A stretch of 64,000 nt of DNA from Bog-950 sp964615305 (GCA_964615305.1 CAZTNA010000003.1:233060-297059), one strand, 5' to 3'; positions 15,725-27,100 are shown, counted from the first letter of the stretch. The notes: generated from the sequence alone by a model not told the origin. A program made the numbers and translations.

Positions 15725-18700
15725 ATGATAAAATTTTACACCGCCCTGCTGCTTGTTTTTATTACCGCGCCAATTTTTTCGCAAGAAATTAGCGGCATAT
15801 TGCTCGACAAAAAAACCGGAGAACCGTTAGTTGGCGCTACCATTTCGGTTAAAGGCACCGGCACGGGCACTGCAGCCGATATAGATGGCAAGTTTCAGCT
15901 AAAAATTAAAGAGCCCCTGCCGTTTACCCTTTCGTTTTCGTACATTGGTTACACCACACAAGAAATAGAAGTTAAAGCCGAAGCAGACCTGAAACGTTCC
16001 TTTAATATAAAATTAGCCGAAGAGGAAAAAACGCTGGGCACGGTTGAAATTGTTGACAGCCGCATTACCGAAAAGCAAAAAGAAAGCCCGCTAACGGTAG
16101 AAAGCATGGGCCTGCAAGCTATCAAGCAAACGGCATCAGCTACATTTTACGAAGGGCTTAGCACACTCAAAGGTGTTGACATGACAGCCGCATCGTTAGG
16201 CTTTGTGGTCATTAACACACGAGGTTTTAACTCCACCTCACCGGTGCGCTCGTTACAACTGTTAGATGGTGCCGATAACCAAGCCCCCGGCCTGAACTTT
16301 AGTGTAGGCAACTTTGCGGGCGCTACCGAAATTGACATTCAGAAAGTAGATTTAATAGTTGGAGCATCATCACCACTATATGGCCCCAATGCGTTTAACG
16401 GTGTTATCAATCTGCAAACCAAAAATCCGTTTTACTACAATGGGCTTACACTTTTTGTAAAAGGTGCCGAGCGCAATTTGTTTGAAGGTGCGTTGCGTTA
16501 TGCGCGCGCTTTCAAAAACAAAAACGGGCAGGATAAGTTTGCGTTTAAACTCAACTTCAGTTACCTGCGTGCCGATGACTGGGCGGCCACCAATATGTCT
16601 CCATCTACCAATAGCTGGTTGCCCGAAACAAATTTCGGAGGGTACGATGCCGTTAACCGGTATGGAGATGAACTGCCCACCAAGTATTCATTCTTATACC
16701 CCACCAGACAGTTTCCGGGGTTGGGGCAAATTTACCGCACCGGGTATTTAGAAAAAGATGTGCTTGATTATGATGTGCGAAACATTAAAGCCAACACTTC
16801 GCTGCACTACAAAATAACCGACAAAATTGAAGCGCGTGTAGCATACAACTTTGGAACAGGCACCACCGTGTATCAGGGCGATAACCGTTATAGTATAAAC
16901 GGCATTCAGTTTCACCATTTGAAAGCCGATGTGTACCAGCCCGATAAATTTTACATACGCGCATACTTTACTGCAGAAAATGCTGCAAACAGTTACGATG
17001 CTGTGTTCACCGCACTTAAAATGCAGGAAAGTGCCAAGGCCACACCACAATGGGCTGCAGAGTATCAACAGTTTTGGACCAACGGCATACCGTGGTCAGC
17101 TGTGGGTTCTCCTAAAAACAAAATTAACGGCCTGCTGGGCAACTACTCAACAGTGATTGATTTAAACACATCGAAAAGCGGTTTGCAAAACTGGTGGCTG
17201 CCCAAAAGTTTAACTGACGACCCCACCATGTGGAGCCAACTACAACAACTGTTTGGTGTTGACGTAAGCCAACAATACGACACCGCAGCATTGTGGAGCC
17301 AGATATTAGCCCATACTAATTCTGTATATGATAATACACTTAACACCAACCGCGATAGCGTACAATACTGGCATGCACAGGCGCGCACTTATGCCGATAC
17401 TAATTCGCTGTTTGGCGGCATTAGCCGTTTAGTGCCCGGCACCCAACGCTTTAATGATTCATTAGCGGCTGTTACCAGCCGCACCGCTTACGAAGAAGGC
17501 GGAACCAGGTTTTATGATAAAAGTAAGTTGTTTCATATACAAGGCGAATACAAGTTTGAACCAAAACTGAAAGGAAAGGAAAAGCCGTTTATGGATATTC
17601 TGGCGGGAGCAAGTTTCCGTATGTATCTGCCTGATTCGCGCGGAACCATTTTCAGTGACACCATGCAGCGCACGTACCAGTACGACTCTATTGGCAATTT
17701 GGCCAAAGACACCTTAGGCAATTACATTGTATTAGATAGTTCGCGCAAGCGCATTACCAATTGGGAAGTGGGCATGTACCTGAGCTTAAACAAACGCTTT
17801 AGTTTTCAGGAAGATAAACACCAACTGATTTTAACTGCTACCTGCCGCGTTGATAAAAACCAAAACTTTCCGTTTATAGCCACACCGGCAGCATCCATAG
17901 TGTACGTTTATAAAAAAAACCATACCGTGCGTGTTTCGTTTTCATCAGCCATACGCAACCCTACACTGCAAGATCAATATTTGTATTACAACGTAGGCCG
18001 CGCTATATTAATTGGCAACCTGCATGGGGTCGATTCGCTGGTTACCATTGAATCGTTCCGCGCTTATGCAGGCAGCAATCCGTTTGACACCACGCTGTTG
18101 AGTTGGTATAACGTTCCACCGGTACGCCCCGAAAAAGCAAAAACGCTGGAGATAGGTTACAAAGGCATAATAAAAAACAAAGTGTATATAGACGGCAGCG
18201 CGTATGTTAGCTGGTATAAAGATTTTTTGGGCTACAGAATAGGTGCCGACATTGTTAACCAGGGGGGTATTTATGGCATTAAGCAAGTGTACCGCGTAGC
18301 CGCCAATGCACCTGACAGAGTTATGACCTATGGCGTAGCCGTGGGCTTTAGTTACTTTTTCATCAACAACTATTCGCTGAATGGCAACTACAGTTGGAAC
18401 CGCCTCGATAAATTAGGCAGCACAGACCCCGTAATACCCGCCTACAACACACCTGAACACAAGTTCAATATTGGCATCAGCGGCCGCGATATAAAAATTA
18501 AGAACGTGCGCGGCTTCGGCTTTAACGTAAACTTTAAATACATACAAGGGTTTACTTTTGAGGGCTCGCCACAGTTTAGTGGCGCTATACCCACCTATAC
18601 GTTGCTCGATGCACAAATCAGTTACGATTGGGCAAAAATTTACACCACATTTAAGCTGGGCGGTAGCAATCTGGTTTCTAAAAAGAACTACCAAACCTAT

Positions 18701-18802
18701 GGCGGCCCGGCTGTAGGCCGAATGATTTACGGCTCTGTACTGGTAAATATTGACACCGAAAACTTAGAAAAGAAAAGAGAAAAGAAAGCAAAAGACTTTT
18801 AA
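15725..18802 (+). CDS. TonB-dependent outer-membrane receptor with carboxypeptidase-like N-terminal domain
   Basis: The 1025-residue protein has a signal peptide (IKFYTALLLVFITAPIFS, then QEISG). A carboxypeptidase-regulatory-like domain follows (about 20-105: GILLDKKTGEPLVGATISVKG, FSYIGYTTQEIEV). The plug domain (about 110-235) includes VINTRGFNSTSPVRSLQLLDG and VDLIVGASSPLYGPNAFNGVINLQTK. The rest is the beta-barrel, ending in a typical strand (GRMIYGSVLVNIDTEN). These receptors import large ligands using TonB energy. No SusD-type partner gene is adjacent, so it is not a classical SusCD pair. The downstream gene is a secreted hydrolase-like protein. The ligand is unknown. Confidence 0.93.
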   Translation: MIKFYTALLLVFITAPIFSQEISGILLDKKTGEPLVGATISVKGTGTGTAADIDGKFQLKIKEPLPFTLSFSYIGYTTQEIEVKAEADLKRSFNIKLAEEEKTLGTVEIVDSRITEKQKESPLTVESMGLQAIKQTASATFYEGLSTLKGVDMTAASLGFVVINTRGFNSTSPVRSLQLLDGADNQAPGLNFSVGNFAGATEIDIQKVDLIVGASSPLYGPNAFNGVINLQTKNPFYYNGLTLFVKGAERNLFEGALRYARAFKNKNGQDKFAFKLNFSYLRADDWAATNMSPSTNSWLPETNFGGYDAVNRYGDELPTKYSFLYPTRQFPGLGQIYRTGYLEKDVLDYDVRNIKANTSLHYKITDKIEARVAYNFGTGTTVYQGDNRYSINGIQFHHLKADVYQPDKFYIRAYFTAENAANSYDAVFTALKMQESAKATPQWAAEYQQFWTNGIPWSAVGSPKNKINGLLGNYSTVIDLNTSKSGLQNWWLPKSLTDDPTMWSQLQQLFGVDVSQQYDTAALWSQILAHTNSVYDNTLNTNRDSVQYWHAQARTYADTNSLFGGISRLVPGTQRFNDSLAAVTSRTAYEEGGTRFYDKSKLFHIQGEYKFEPKLKGKEKPFMDILAGASFRMYLPDSRGTIFSDTMQRTYQYDSIGNLAKDTLGNYIVLDSSRKRITNWEVGMYLSLNKRFSFQEDKHQLILTATCRVDKNQNFPFIATPAASIVYVYKKNHTVRVSFSSAIRNPTLQDQYLYYNVGRAILIGNLHGVDSLVTIESFRAYAGSNPFDTTLLSWYNVPPVRPEKAKTLEIGYKGIIKNKVYIDGSAYVSWYKDFLGYRIGADIVNQGGIYGIKQVYRVAANAPDRVMTYGVAVGFSYFFINNYSLNGNYSWNRLDKLGSTDPVIPAYNTPEHKFNIGISGRDIKIKNVRGFGFNVNFKYIQGFTFEGSPQFSGAIPTYTLLDAQISYDWAKIYTTFKLGGSNLVSKKNYQTYGGPAVGRMIYGSVLVNIDTENLEKKREKKAKDF

Positions 18803-18938
18803 ACAGTCCGATGCTTACGGTGTTGGGTTTAGTGCATAACAACGCATGTGCCATAGTTGTGTAAAAGCGGTTTTTGTAAAAATCATTTTTTCGTTTCCGT
18901 TGCTTGGTTAAATTTACCGACACAAAAAAACAAAGCAC

Positions 18939-20393
18939 ATGAAAAATTATTTACGCAAAAGTTTCCTGATGTTAGCGGTTTTTGCAGCCGTTGGCACACA
19001 AGCGCAGTCGCTGCGCTATCTCGATGAAGTTTTTAATACAGTAAATGTGGATACCAACATAGTGTATGCACAAAACAAAAGCTACCTGAGCGGCTTTGCC
19101 GTGCTCGATTCGTTGTATATGGATGTGTACCGCCCGGCTGGCGATACAGCCACCAACCGCCCGGTAATTATTTTAATGCATGCCGGTTCGTTTTTGCCGG
19201 GTTCGCTTACGGGCTTCACCTTTGCCGACCGTAAAGAAAACTGCATAGTAGAAATGTGTAACCGGTACGCCAAGCGCGGCTATGTAGCGGTAAGCATGAG
19301 CTACCGCCTGGGCTGGAACCCATCCTCCAGTGATTTTGATGTGCGCTCCGGCACTATCATCAACGCGGTGTTCCGCGCCATGCAAGATGTAAAAAGTTGC
19401 GTGCGCTATTTCCGCAACGATGTTCAAAATGGCTCTAACCAATGGGGTATTGACGGCAACAAATTTGTTTTAGGAGGTAGCAACTCCGGTGCTTATGTGG
19501 CATTGGCGGCAGGCAACCTAAACAAACCCGCTGAAATAGAAATACCTAAAGTGCTCGACATAAATGGAATTCCATATATAGATACAGTTAAAACCGGAAA
19601 CTTTGAAGGCTTTGGTGGAACGCAAAACAACGACAACTATCCCGGCATTTCTTCGGCATTTAACTGTGTAATAGCGTTGGGTGGTGCCGTTGCCGACACG
19701 TCTATTATCGAAGCAGGTGAAGCACCGGTGCTTGCATTTCAAGGAGTAAGCGAAGGGCTTACACCATACAACACAGCCGTGGTGGTTACCTCTACTTTTA
19801 ATCCGGTTATTGAAGTAAGCGGCTCCGGAGATTTTATGCCTATAGTCAGAAATATTGGAAACAACAATGTGTTTTTGCCCAACAATTACCCTGCAGGCCC
19901 TGTAAACCGTCACCAAAAAGACAGCACCTATAACGTATCTATCGAAGGCCTATATCCATTCTGGGGTCAGGCATTTGAACCATGGAACTGGTATAACGGA
20001 ACCAATCCGGTGTTTAACCCTAATGCTTCGCAAAGCAAAGCCATGTTATATATAGATACTATTATGGGCTACTCTACTTTGCGCTTATACAAACTATTAA
20101 TTGACCCTAACTACTCATTGCCGAACAGTATTAGAGAAGTAAACGGTAAGGTAGAGATGAGTGTATTTCCCAATCCGGCTTCGGGCATGTTGCATGTGGT
20201 GGCTAACTCGTTGCAAAAACCAATTGAAAGCATAAGTATGTATGATGCTACCGGCCGTTTGGCAAAACAATGGAGCCATATTGATGCATACAACCACACT
20301 GTATGGGTGAATGATTTACAAGCGGGTATCTACCTGTTGAATGTAAAACTTACAGATGGCAACTCGGCCACACAACGAATTGCCGTTGAGTAA
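18939..20393 (+). CDS. Secreted alpha/beta-hydrolase-fold protein with T9SS sorting domain and altered nucleophile elbow
   Basis: The 484-residue protein has a signal peptide (LRKSFLMLAVFAAVGTQA, then QSLRY). The alpha/beta-hydrolase region (about 45-330) shows RPVIILMHAGSF (oxyanion region), GYVAVSMSYRLGW and DVKSCVRYFRND. The nucleophile elbow reads FVLGGSNSGAYVAL, with Asn182 where homologues of this esterase group have the nucleophilic Ser (GGSSAGA). The segment expected to hold the acid residue reads LAFQGVSEGLTPY, lacking the usual Asp. It may be a non-catalytic member or use another residue. The last ~75 residues are a type A T9SS sorting domain (SVFPNPASGMLHVV, YDATGRLAKQ, AGIYLLNVKL). 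A strong terminator follows. Confidence 0.85.
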   Translation: MKNYLRKSFLMLAVFAAVGTQAQSLRYLDEVFNTVNVDTNIVYAQNKSYLSGFAVLDSLYMDVYRPAGDTATNRPVIILMHAGSFLPGSLTGFTFADRKENCIVEMCNRYAKRGYVAVSMSYRLGWNPSSSDFDVRSGTIINAVFRAMQDVKSCVRYFRNDVQNGSNQWGIDGNKFVLGGSNSGAYVALAAGNLNKPAEIEIPKVLDINGIPYIDTVKTGNFEGFGGTQNNDNYPGISSAFNCVIALGGAVADTSIIEAGEAPVLAFQGVSEGLTPYNTAVVVTSTFNPVIEVSGSGDFMPIVRNIGNNNVFLPNNYPAGPVNRHQKDSTYNVSIEGLYPFWGQAFEPWNWYNGTNPVFNPNASQSKAMLYIDTIMGYSTLRLYKLLIDPNYSLPNSIREVNGKVEMSVFPNPASGMLHVVANSLQKPIESISMYDATGRLAKQWSHIDAYNHTVWVNDLQAGIYLLNVKLTDGNSATQRIAVE

Positions 20394-20415
20394 TTACCAA
20401 ACAATGTATTTATTA

Positions 20416-20455
20416 CAAGAGGTGCGCAGGCCAACTGCGCACCTCTTGTGTTTTT
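20416..20455 (+). terminator. Strong Rho-independent terminator
   Basis: A perfect 14-bp stem pairs CAAGAGGTGCGCAG (20416-20429) with CTGCGCACCTCTTG (20435-20448) around a 5-base loop, followed by TGTTTTTG. It lies between the convergent hydrolase gene and uvrA and could also stop transcription from the uvrA side. Confidence 0.9.
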
Positions 20456-20470
20456 GCCAGAACAAGCCTT

Positions 20471-23368
20471 CTAATTCAAGCCCAGTTCTTCTCTTAAAAA
20501 TTTTGCTGTGTGGCTGGTAGTGTTTTGAGCTACTTCTTCCGGAGTACCCACCGCTATTACGTTACCTCCGCGAAAACCGCCTTCGGGGCCAATATCAATT
20601 ACATAATCAGCTACCTTAATAACGTCTAAGTTGTGTTCAATAACTAAAACAGTATTTCCTTTTTCCACTAAGAGGTTTAAAACGCTTAGCAATACGCGGA
20701 TATCTTCGAAGTGAAGCCCGGTGGTAGGCTCATCTAAAATGTAAAATGTTTTACCCGTATCTTTTTTCGAAAGCTCCGATGAAAGTTTTACGCGCTGCGC
20801 TTCGCCACCGCTTAGCGTAGTAGATGACTGGCCCAAACGTAAATACCCAAGACCCACATCGTTGAGCGTTTTTAGTTTAGGGTAAATGCTTGGTATGCTT
20901 TCAAAAAATTGTAGCGAGTCTTCCACGGTCATATTCAATACATCGCTGATAGACTTTCCTTTGTAACGCACTTCGAGCGTTTCGCGATTGTAGCGCTTAC
21001 CCAAACATTTTTCGCACTGCACTTCTACATCAGGCAAAAAATTCATTTCAATAATTTTCATACCGCCACCGCCACACTCTTCACATCGGCCACCTTTTAC
21101 GTTAAAAGAAAAACGCCCTGCCTGATAGCCGCGTATTTTTGCTTCGGGCAACTGTGCGTATAGTTTTCTGATTTCGTCAAACACTTTTATGTAGGTAACC
21201 GGATTGCTGCGCGGAGTTCTGCCAATGGGCGATTGGTCAATCTCAATCACTTTGTCAATTTCTTTCAGCCCTACAATCTCTTCGTGTTTAAGTGGTTTGT
21301 ATTTGCCGTTGTAAACGTAGTTGTGCAGCAGCGGATAAAGAGTTTCGTTTATCAGCGAACTTTTGCCACTGCCCGACACACCACTTACACAAATAAACAC
21401 ACCCAACGGAAAATCAACACTTATATTTTTCAGGTTGTTACCCTTTGCTCCTTTGAGTGATAGAACTTTTCCGTTTCCGGCTCTGCGCGTAGTGGGCACG
21501 GCAATCGTATATTCGTTAGAAAGAAACTTAGCCGTAGTTGTTTTTTGTTTCAGAAATTCGGCCGGTGTGCCTTGTGCAACAATTCTGCCGCCATGTTCAC
21601 CGGCTTTAGGTCCAATGTCAAGAATGTAATCGCTCTCCAGCATTATTTCTTTGTCGTGCTCTACTACCAACACCGTGTTGGGGTTAGCCGCCAATTGTTT
21701 CAGTGCAGAAATCAATTTGCGATTATCGCGTTGATGTAAACCAATGCTCGGTTCATCTAAAATGTAAGTGATGCCCGAAAGTTGCGAACCTATTTGAGTG
21801 GCCAGGCGTATGCGCTGCGATTCGCCACCACTCAAACTTTTCGAAGGGCGGTCGAGTGCCAGGTAATCTAAGCCAACTTCTAATATAAAATTGATGCGCG
21901 CACGAATTTCTTTCAAAAGCTCCTTGGCAATTTGGCGCTGTTTATCAGTCATGCGGTCTTCTAAACCGGTAAACCATTTTTGCAAATCGGCAAGGTCAAG
22001 TTGTGCTAGTTCGCCAATGTTCTTTTCATCAATTTTAAACCACAGGCTTTCTTTTTTTAAACGTGTGCCTTTACAACTGGGGCACGTGTGCTGCTCCATA
22101 AAACCTTCGGCCCATGAGCGAATACCTTCAGATGTAGTAAACTTAAAACATCGTTTCAGCAAACCAACCAACCCTCCCTTGCTAAGAGTGTACCATCGGT
22201 CATCATAATCTTCTATTATCAGTTCTTCTTCATCAAACTGTATTTGTTCTTCAGTATCGCCATATAATATGTAGTTAAGCGCCTCGTCAGGTATTTTAGA
22301 AATAGGATCTCCAAGATTGAATTTGTACTTGCGAGCAATAATCCCCAACTCTTTATAAATAAAGTTGTCGCGCTGCTCGCCAATTGGCAAAATACCACCA
22401 CGTGCTATGGAAATTTTTTCATCGGGCAAAATTACCTTGCGGTTTACTTCATAAGTAACACCCAATCCATTACAGGTAGTGCAGGCGCCATAAGGCGAGT
22501 TGAAAGAAAACGTATTGGGCGATGGTTCTTCGTAACTTATACCGGACTCTACACACATCAGGTGGCGGCTGAACATAAAAACATCTCCAGTTTCGCTATC
22601 CAGCAACATCATGAGCCCCTTACCCAGTTTCATGGCTATAGCCACCGAATTTCGAACCCGGTCGCGGTCTGTAGCTTCTACTTTTAACCGGTCAATAATC
22701 AGTTCTATATCGTGCACCTCGTAGCGGTCGAGCTGCATTTTTGGTTTTATATCTACTATTTGACCATCTACCCGAATTTTCAGATAACCCTGTTTCAGCA
22801 CTTGTGAAAACAACTCGCGATAGTGCCCTTTGCGTCCACGCACCACCGGAGCAAGAATTATCATCTTTTTACCGGAGTGGTTGGTGAGCAGCGTATCAAT
22901 AATTTGCTCATCGGTAAACTTCACCATCTTTTTTCCGGTAACGTACGAGTATGCTTCTCCGGTTCGTGCAAAGAGTAAGCGCATAAAATCATAAATTTCG
23001 GTAACCGTGCCCACGGTGCTTCGCGGGTTTTTGTTTACTGATTTTTGCTCAATAGAAATTACCGGTGAAAGGCCGGTGATTTTATCTACATCCGGGCGCT
23101 CGCCACTGCCAATAAACTGCCGCGCATAAGCCGAAAAAGAGTCGAGATATCGCCTTTGCCCTTCGCTGTATATAGTGTCAAACGCCAACGAAGACTTACC
23201 ACTTCCCGATATACCTGTAATGACCACCAGTTGATTTCGTGGAATAGAAACATCTATGTTTTTTAAGTTGTGAACACGAGCCCCATACACTTCAATGTTA
23301 TCGGGCTCAACAACTATGGTCTCAGTTTTTCCCCCTAAGCTGGTTTCTTGTTGTTTTTTCTTGGCCAT
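20471..23368 (-). CDS. uvrA: Excinuclease ABC subunit A
   Basis: UvrA is the damage-recognising ATPase of nucleotide excision repair and loads UvrB. The 965-residue protein has two ABC ATPase modules. Walker A motifs are GISGSGKSS (residues 52-60) and GVSGSGKSSL in the second half. The two ABC signatures are LSGGESQRIRLA and LSGGEAQRVKLS. Zinc-binding Cys pairs are present in the first module (GACTTCNGLG, CPSCKG) and in the second (GGRCEECGGGGMK, CEKCLGKRYN). The start at ATG 23368 is followed by a basic leader (AKKKQQE) and then IEVYGARVHNLKNI, as usual. The other uvr genes are not in the window. Confidence 0.98.
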   Translation of the reverse strand: MAKKKQQETSLGGKTETIVVEPDNIEVYGARVHNLKNIDVSIPRNQLVVITGISGSGKSSLAFDTIYSEGQRRYLDSFSAYARQFIGSGERPDVDKITGLSPVISIEQKSVNKNPRSTVGTVTEIYDFMRLLFARTGEAYSYVTGKKMVKFTDEQIIDTLLTNHSGKKMIILAPVVRGRKGHYRELFSQVLKQGYLKIRVDGQIVDIKPKMQLDRYEVHDIELIIDRLKVEATDRDRVRNSVAIAMKLGKGLMMLLDSETGDVFMFSRHLMCVESGISYEEPSPNTFSFNSPYGACTTCNGLGVTYEVNRKVILPDEKISIARGGILPIGEQRDNFIYKELGIIARKYKFNLGDPISKIPDEALNYILYGDTEEQIQFDEEELIIEDYDDRWYTLSKGGLVGLLKRCFKFTTSEGIRSWAEGFMEQHTCPSCKGTRLKKESLWFKIDEKNIGELAQLDLADLQKWFTGLEDRMTDKQRQIAKELLKEIRARINFILEVGLDYLALDRPSKSLSGGESQRIRLATQIGSQLSGITYILDEPSIGLHQRDNRKLISALKQLAANPNTVLVVEHDKEIMLESDYILDIGPKAGEHGGRIVAQGTPAEFLKQKTTTAKFLSNEYTIAVPTTRRAGNGKVLSLKGAKGNNLKNISVDFPLGVFICVSGVSGSGKSSLINETLYPLLHNYVYNGKYKPLKHEEIVGLKEIDKVIEIDQSPIGRTPRSNPVTYIKVFDEIRKLYAQLPEAKIRGYQAGRFSFNVKGGRCEECGGGGMKIIEMNFLPDVEVQCEKCLGKRYNRETLEVRYKGKSISDVLNMTVEDSLQFFESIPSIYPKLKTLNDVGLGYLRLGQSSTTLSGGEAQRVKLSSELSKKDTGKTFYILDEPTTGLHFEDIRVLLSVLNLLVEKGNTVLVIEHNLDVIKVADYVIDIGPEGGFRGGNVIAVGTPEEVAQNTTSHTAKFLREELGLN

Positions 23369-23481
23369 TTACAAAGGGCGCCAAACTAACTATTTGGACT
23401 TTTAAAAAAACGAACTACTGTATTGTTTGTTGGCAATTCGGGTTTGTATTTGCTAATTCGCCACCTTTAACACAAACGGCT

Positions 23482-24018
23482 ATGGATAGTAATTTAGGGG
23501 TGGGCTCACGAGTAGAGCACCCAAAGTATGGTAAAGGAGTGGTAGTGGAAATGGATACCGAGTTTTACTCCATTTGGTTTAAAGACGGCAACGATACACG
23601 CGGCATTGCCCGAAATTTTAGCGGGCTGCAAGTGCTGGAAAAAACATCGGCAGATGTGATACCAATAACTCTCGATGACGTTAAAAAAGCTATTGAGCAG
23701 GTCATAGATGAAAAAAGCGATTTGCAACAAACGGTTGCGTTGGCTAACCGGTGGAATGATGGCACTATGATTTTGAAACCGGCAGACACATCGCTACAGC
23801 CCAAAGAGGTGCCCATAGAAACATTTTTTCACAAAATAGTTATGCTGCGCGACCGCCTGAGAGTAATGGAGCAAAAGATAAACGCCCACGCAAAACTAAC
23901 TGATGAAGAGAAAGTTGAAATGCAACAATACATATCACGTATCTATGGGTCGCTTACAACGTTTAATGTATTGTTTAAAAACCCTGAAGAACAATTTAAG
24001 GGAACCGGTGAAAAATAA
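23482..24018 (+). CDS. Small protein with Tudor/KOW-like N-terminus and coiled-coil body
   Basis: The 178-residue protein begins VGSRVEHPKYGKGVVVEMDTEFYSIWFKDG, a short beta-barrel pattern. It resembles the C-terminal Tudor-like domain of UvrD/PcrA helicases; the helicase at 42462 ends with HEKFGEGKIVSIEG. The rest is helical, with VKKAIEQVIDEKSDLQQTVALANRW and TFFHKIVMLRDRLRVMEQKINAHAKL suggesting coiled coils. The family appears to be an uncharacterised Bacteroidota one. In PcrA the related domain binds RNA polymerase, so a role near transcription or nucleic acid is possible but not shown. It is divergent from uvrA (113-bp gap). Confidence 0.75.
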   Translation: MDSNLGVGSRVEHPKYGKGVVVEMDTEFYSIWFKDGNDTRGIARNFSGLQVLEKTSADVIPITLDDVKKAIEQVIDEKSDLQQTVALANRWNDGTMILKPADTSLQPKEVPIETFFHKIVMLRDRLRVMEQKINAHAKLTDEEKVEMQQYISRIYGSLTTFNVLFKNPEEQFKGTGEK

Positions 24019-24122
24019 ATCCGGCTTTTTTGAAATAGAAAGTATTAACTATAATTATCGTCTGTAAATAAAACTAACAGTGATTTAATCGCCTCTACGA
24101 CCACTAAAACCCAAACCATTTT

Positions 24123-27100
24123 ATGAAAAAGTTGTACGTATTTGTTTCTCTTGTTTTTCTGCTCAATGTGTCGGTAAATGCTCAGCAGCATGTGCCCAAC
24201 GGTACGCTCGATGACATCAAAGAATTTTGCACCAAATACACAGTGCCCTTTGTAATGCCTGACGGTGTTAAACTCTATACCGATGTTTATTTGCCACGCT
24301 TGCGCGATTCGCTTCGCGTGTCAATGGGCGATATTGATATATTCGGAACTACCATACATACAGATACTGTTACGTTTATACCATACGGTACACAAATTAT
24401 TGCGTACGACTCTATAGGCGTTGGCGCTAACCGCGTAGCCAACCCGGACCCGTATCAATTGCCAACAATATTCACCCGCACACCTTACGACAAAGGTGAA
24501 TTTGATGAGGTGGGCGCTATTCTTGCCATTTTGGGTTACAACTACATGTTTCAGGATATGCGTGGGCGCTATTCTTCTGAAGGTGTTTATTTTCCTATGT
24601 ATTCAGATAGCTGGAACAAAAATGCCTATCACCCTTTTGGCCACGTGTTAGATTATTTACCAACTACCGACCCGAAACACTCTAACAAACACGAAGACGG
24701 CTACAACTCACTCCGTGTTTTAGATACTCTTACCAAAGCCGGTTTTTATGACGGGCTACCCCATACTAACGACCGTATAAATAACGGTTTTGTAGGTATG
24801 TTTGGAGCATCGGCCTTAGGTAACACACAATTACAGTTAGGTTTAGCCCACCGCATTACTGATTCTATTCCGGTGCTTAAATGCTTAATGCCTATTGTGG
24901 CTACCACACAGCACTATCTTTCTACAGGATACAACAACGGAACTTTTCGCGATAGAATTGTAACCGGTTGGTTGAAAGGTCAAATTTTCAGCGGTACTGA
25001 AGATGACTTAATTCCGGGTGATAACGACCGCCAGAACAACATTCACACCTCGTTCGACTACGACTTACCCAAGACAATTACTCTTAATGGTGTAACAAGA
25101 AGTTTTGGACAAAATAAATTTGAAGCGGCCAATCTTGCCATTGACCACTTTACCGCTATGCGCTATTTAGATGGAAATGGCGTGCTGGGCACTGCGGGTT
25201 TTTATCCAAACTCTACAGGTCGCCCTGATATGGACGGAAGCGCGGCTCCTGTCAATGAGTTTGGCGAATCAGTAGATCCGGTAACACAACAAGCATTACC
25301 TAACCTAACACACAGCCGTTACGAAAACCTAGATGTACCGGTGTTTCACGTAACCGGTTGGTGGGACATTTTTACCGAAGGGCAAATACATACACAGAAC
25401 TACACCTTAGATGCGTTAAGCAGCATTAACAAGACAAAACAGAAAATGATAATAGGGCCGTGGGCGCATCAGACTACTGCCAGCCGTGCAAGTGGCGACC
25501 GTATTTATCCAGCCAACGCCATTGAAATTACCAAAATTGATTTATCAGATTTCAATATCAACAACGTACCAATTAATGATGTGTTGCACTCTGATCTAAT
25601 TACCTGGTTCCGTTATAATTTAAATTATGACTCAAGTAATTTTTTGGGTGAGCCAAAGTTTATTATTCGCAAGAGCAATAACTGGCAGCGTTTTGGCGAT
25701 GGCGGAGTTTTGGGAATTTTTTATATCCAGGTTCCCTCTCAAGACTTTGTAGTGCCCTATGTAGATATGGTAAACTTTCTGGCAGGCCACGGAGGATTGC
25801 CCGGTCTTAAAGTTAAATTGAAAACAGACGTTATACCAGAGTTTGAAATTACACAAGATGTGCCTCAAGTAGGGCAAGTGTTGCCCGCATTCGGGGGTGA
25901 ACCTTTGCAAGGTATTCCATATAAAAATTTTGCCGCAGAGGCAAATGTCCGCTTTTATGTACCCGGGCCCGACTCTATTTCAGATGCCGTACAAGGATTT
26001 TCGGACAATTATAAAATGGGTAACTACTGGATAAACTGCGACCGTTTTCCACCTACAGAGCACATGCAGTGGCGCAAAATGTTTTTGCATAATGACGGTT
26101 CATTTAACGACAACGCTCCAACAACAGACGAGGGATACAAAATGTATGTAAGCGATCCGGATGATCCAATTTTGACTGTAGGGGGAAACAACATGATTGT
26201 GCGTTCTCCGGATGGCACACGGAACTCACAAAGCCAAATGGAACTTACTGACCCTACCAATGCTCCATTTACAATGGATCGCGAAGGGGTTATACAATTT
26301 AACAGTGAAGTAATTCAGGACTCCGTTACAATTGTTGGCTTACCGGTTTGCACATTATATGCAAAATCAAATCCGGGTGGTGTTAGCAGCGGCCCTACTG
26401 ATTGCGATTGGAATGTACGTATCTGCGATGTATGGCCGGATGGCCGTGTTTACTTTGTGCAAGAAGCAATTGTAAATGCCCGTGCACGCGATTTTGCCCG
26501 CTCTCTAGTTGACCAAATGGGCACTCCAGGGGCCGAAACTTATGGCGATGGGCGCGAAGACCCGGCTGATGTGGACATACCTTACTCAAACATTAACATT
26601 GGAGATGTTTATGAGTATGTATTTAAGATGCAGCCTATAGCTTACACCTTTGCTAAAGGGCACAAAATTCGTGTGCTGATAAATTCAACTAACTACACTC
26701 GCTATCAGGCAAATCCGCAGGTGCCATTAAATGATGGAGAGTTTTTCCGCAGAAAACCGGGTGATGGGCAGTTTTATATGTATAACGGACAAGCTATGTT
26801 TCCTCGTGTAGCTGTTCAACGGGTTCATTTTTCACCCGACCATCCATCAAGCATTAATATGCCAATATTCAACACAGGATATACATACAACGCTCTTGTA
26901 AAAATACCAGATGCCCCTAAGTTAGACATCACGGTATTTCCGAACCCTACAATTGATAAGATTCAAATCTTGGCGAATATGCCGGGTGAACACGATGTAG
27001 TAATTACAGACCTTACCGGTAGAATAATAGCCAACACAAAGTTTGATGACAATATTATTTTCAATACCGAAAAGTTTGGCAAAGGAGTATACTTTGCTAC

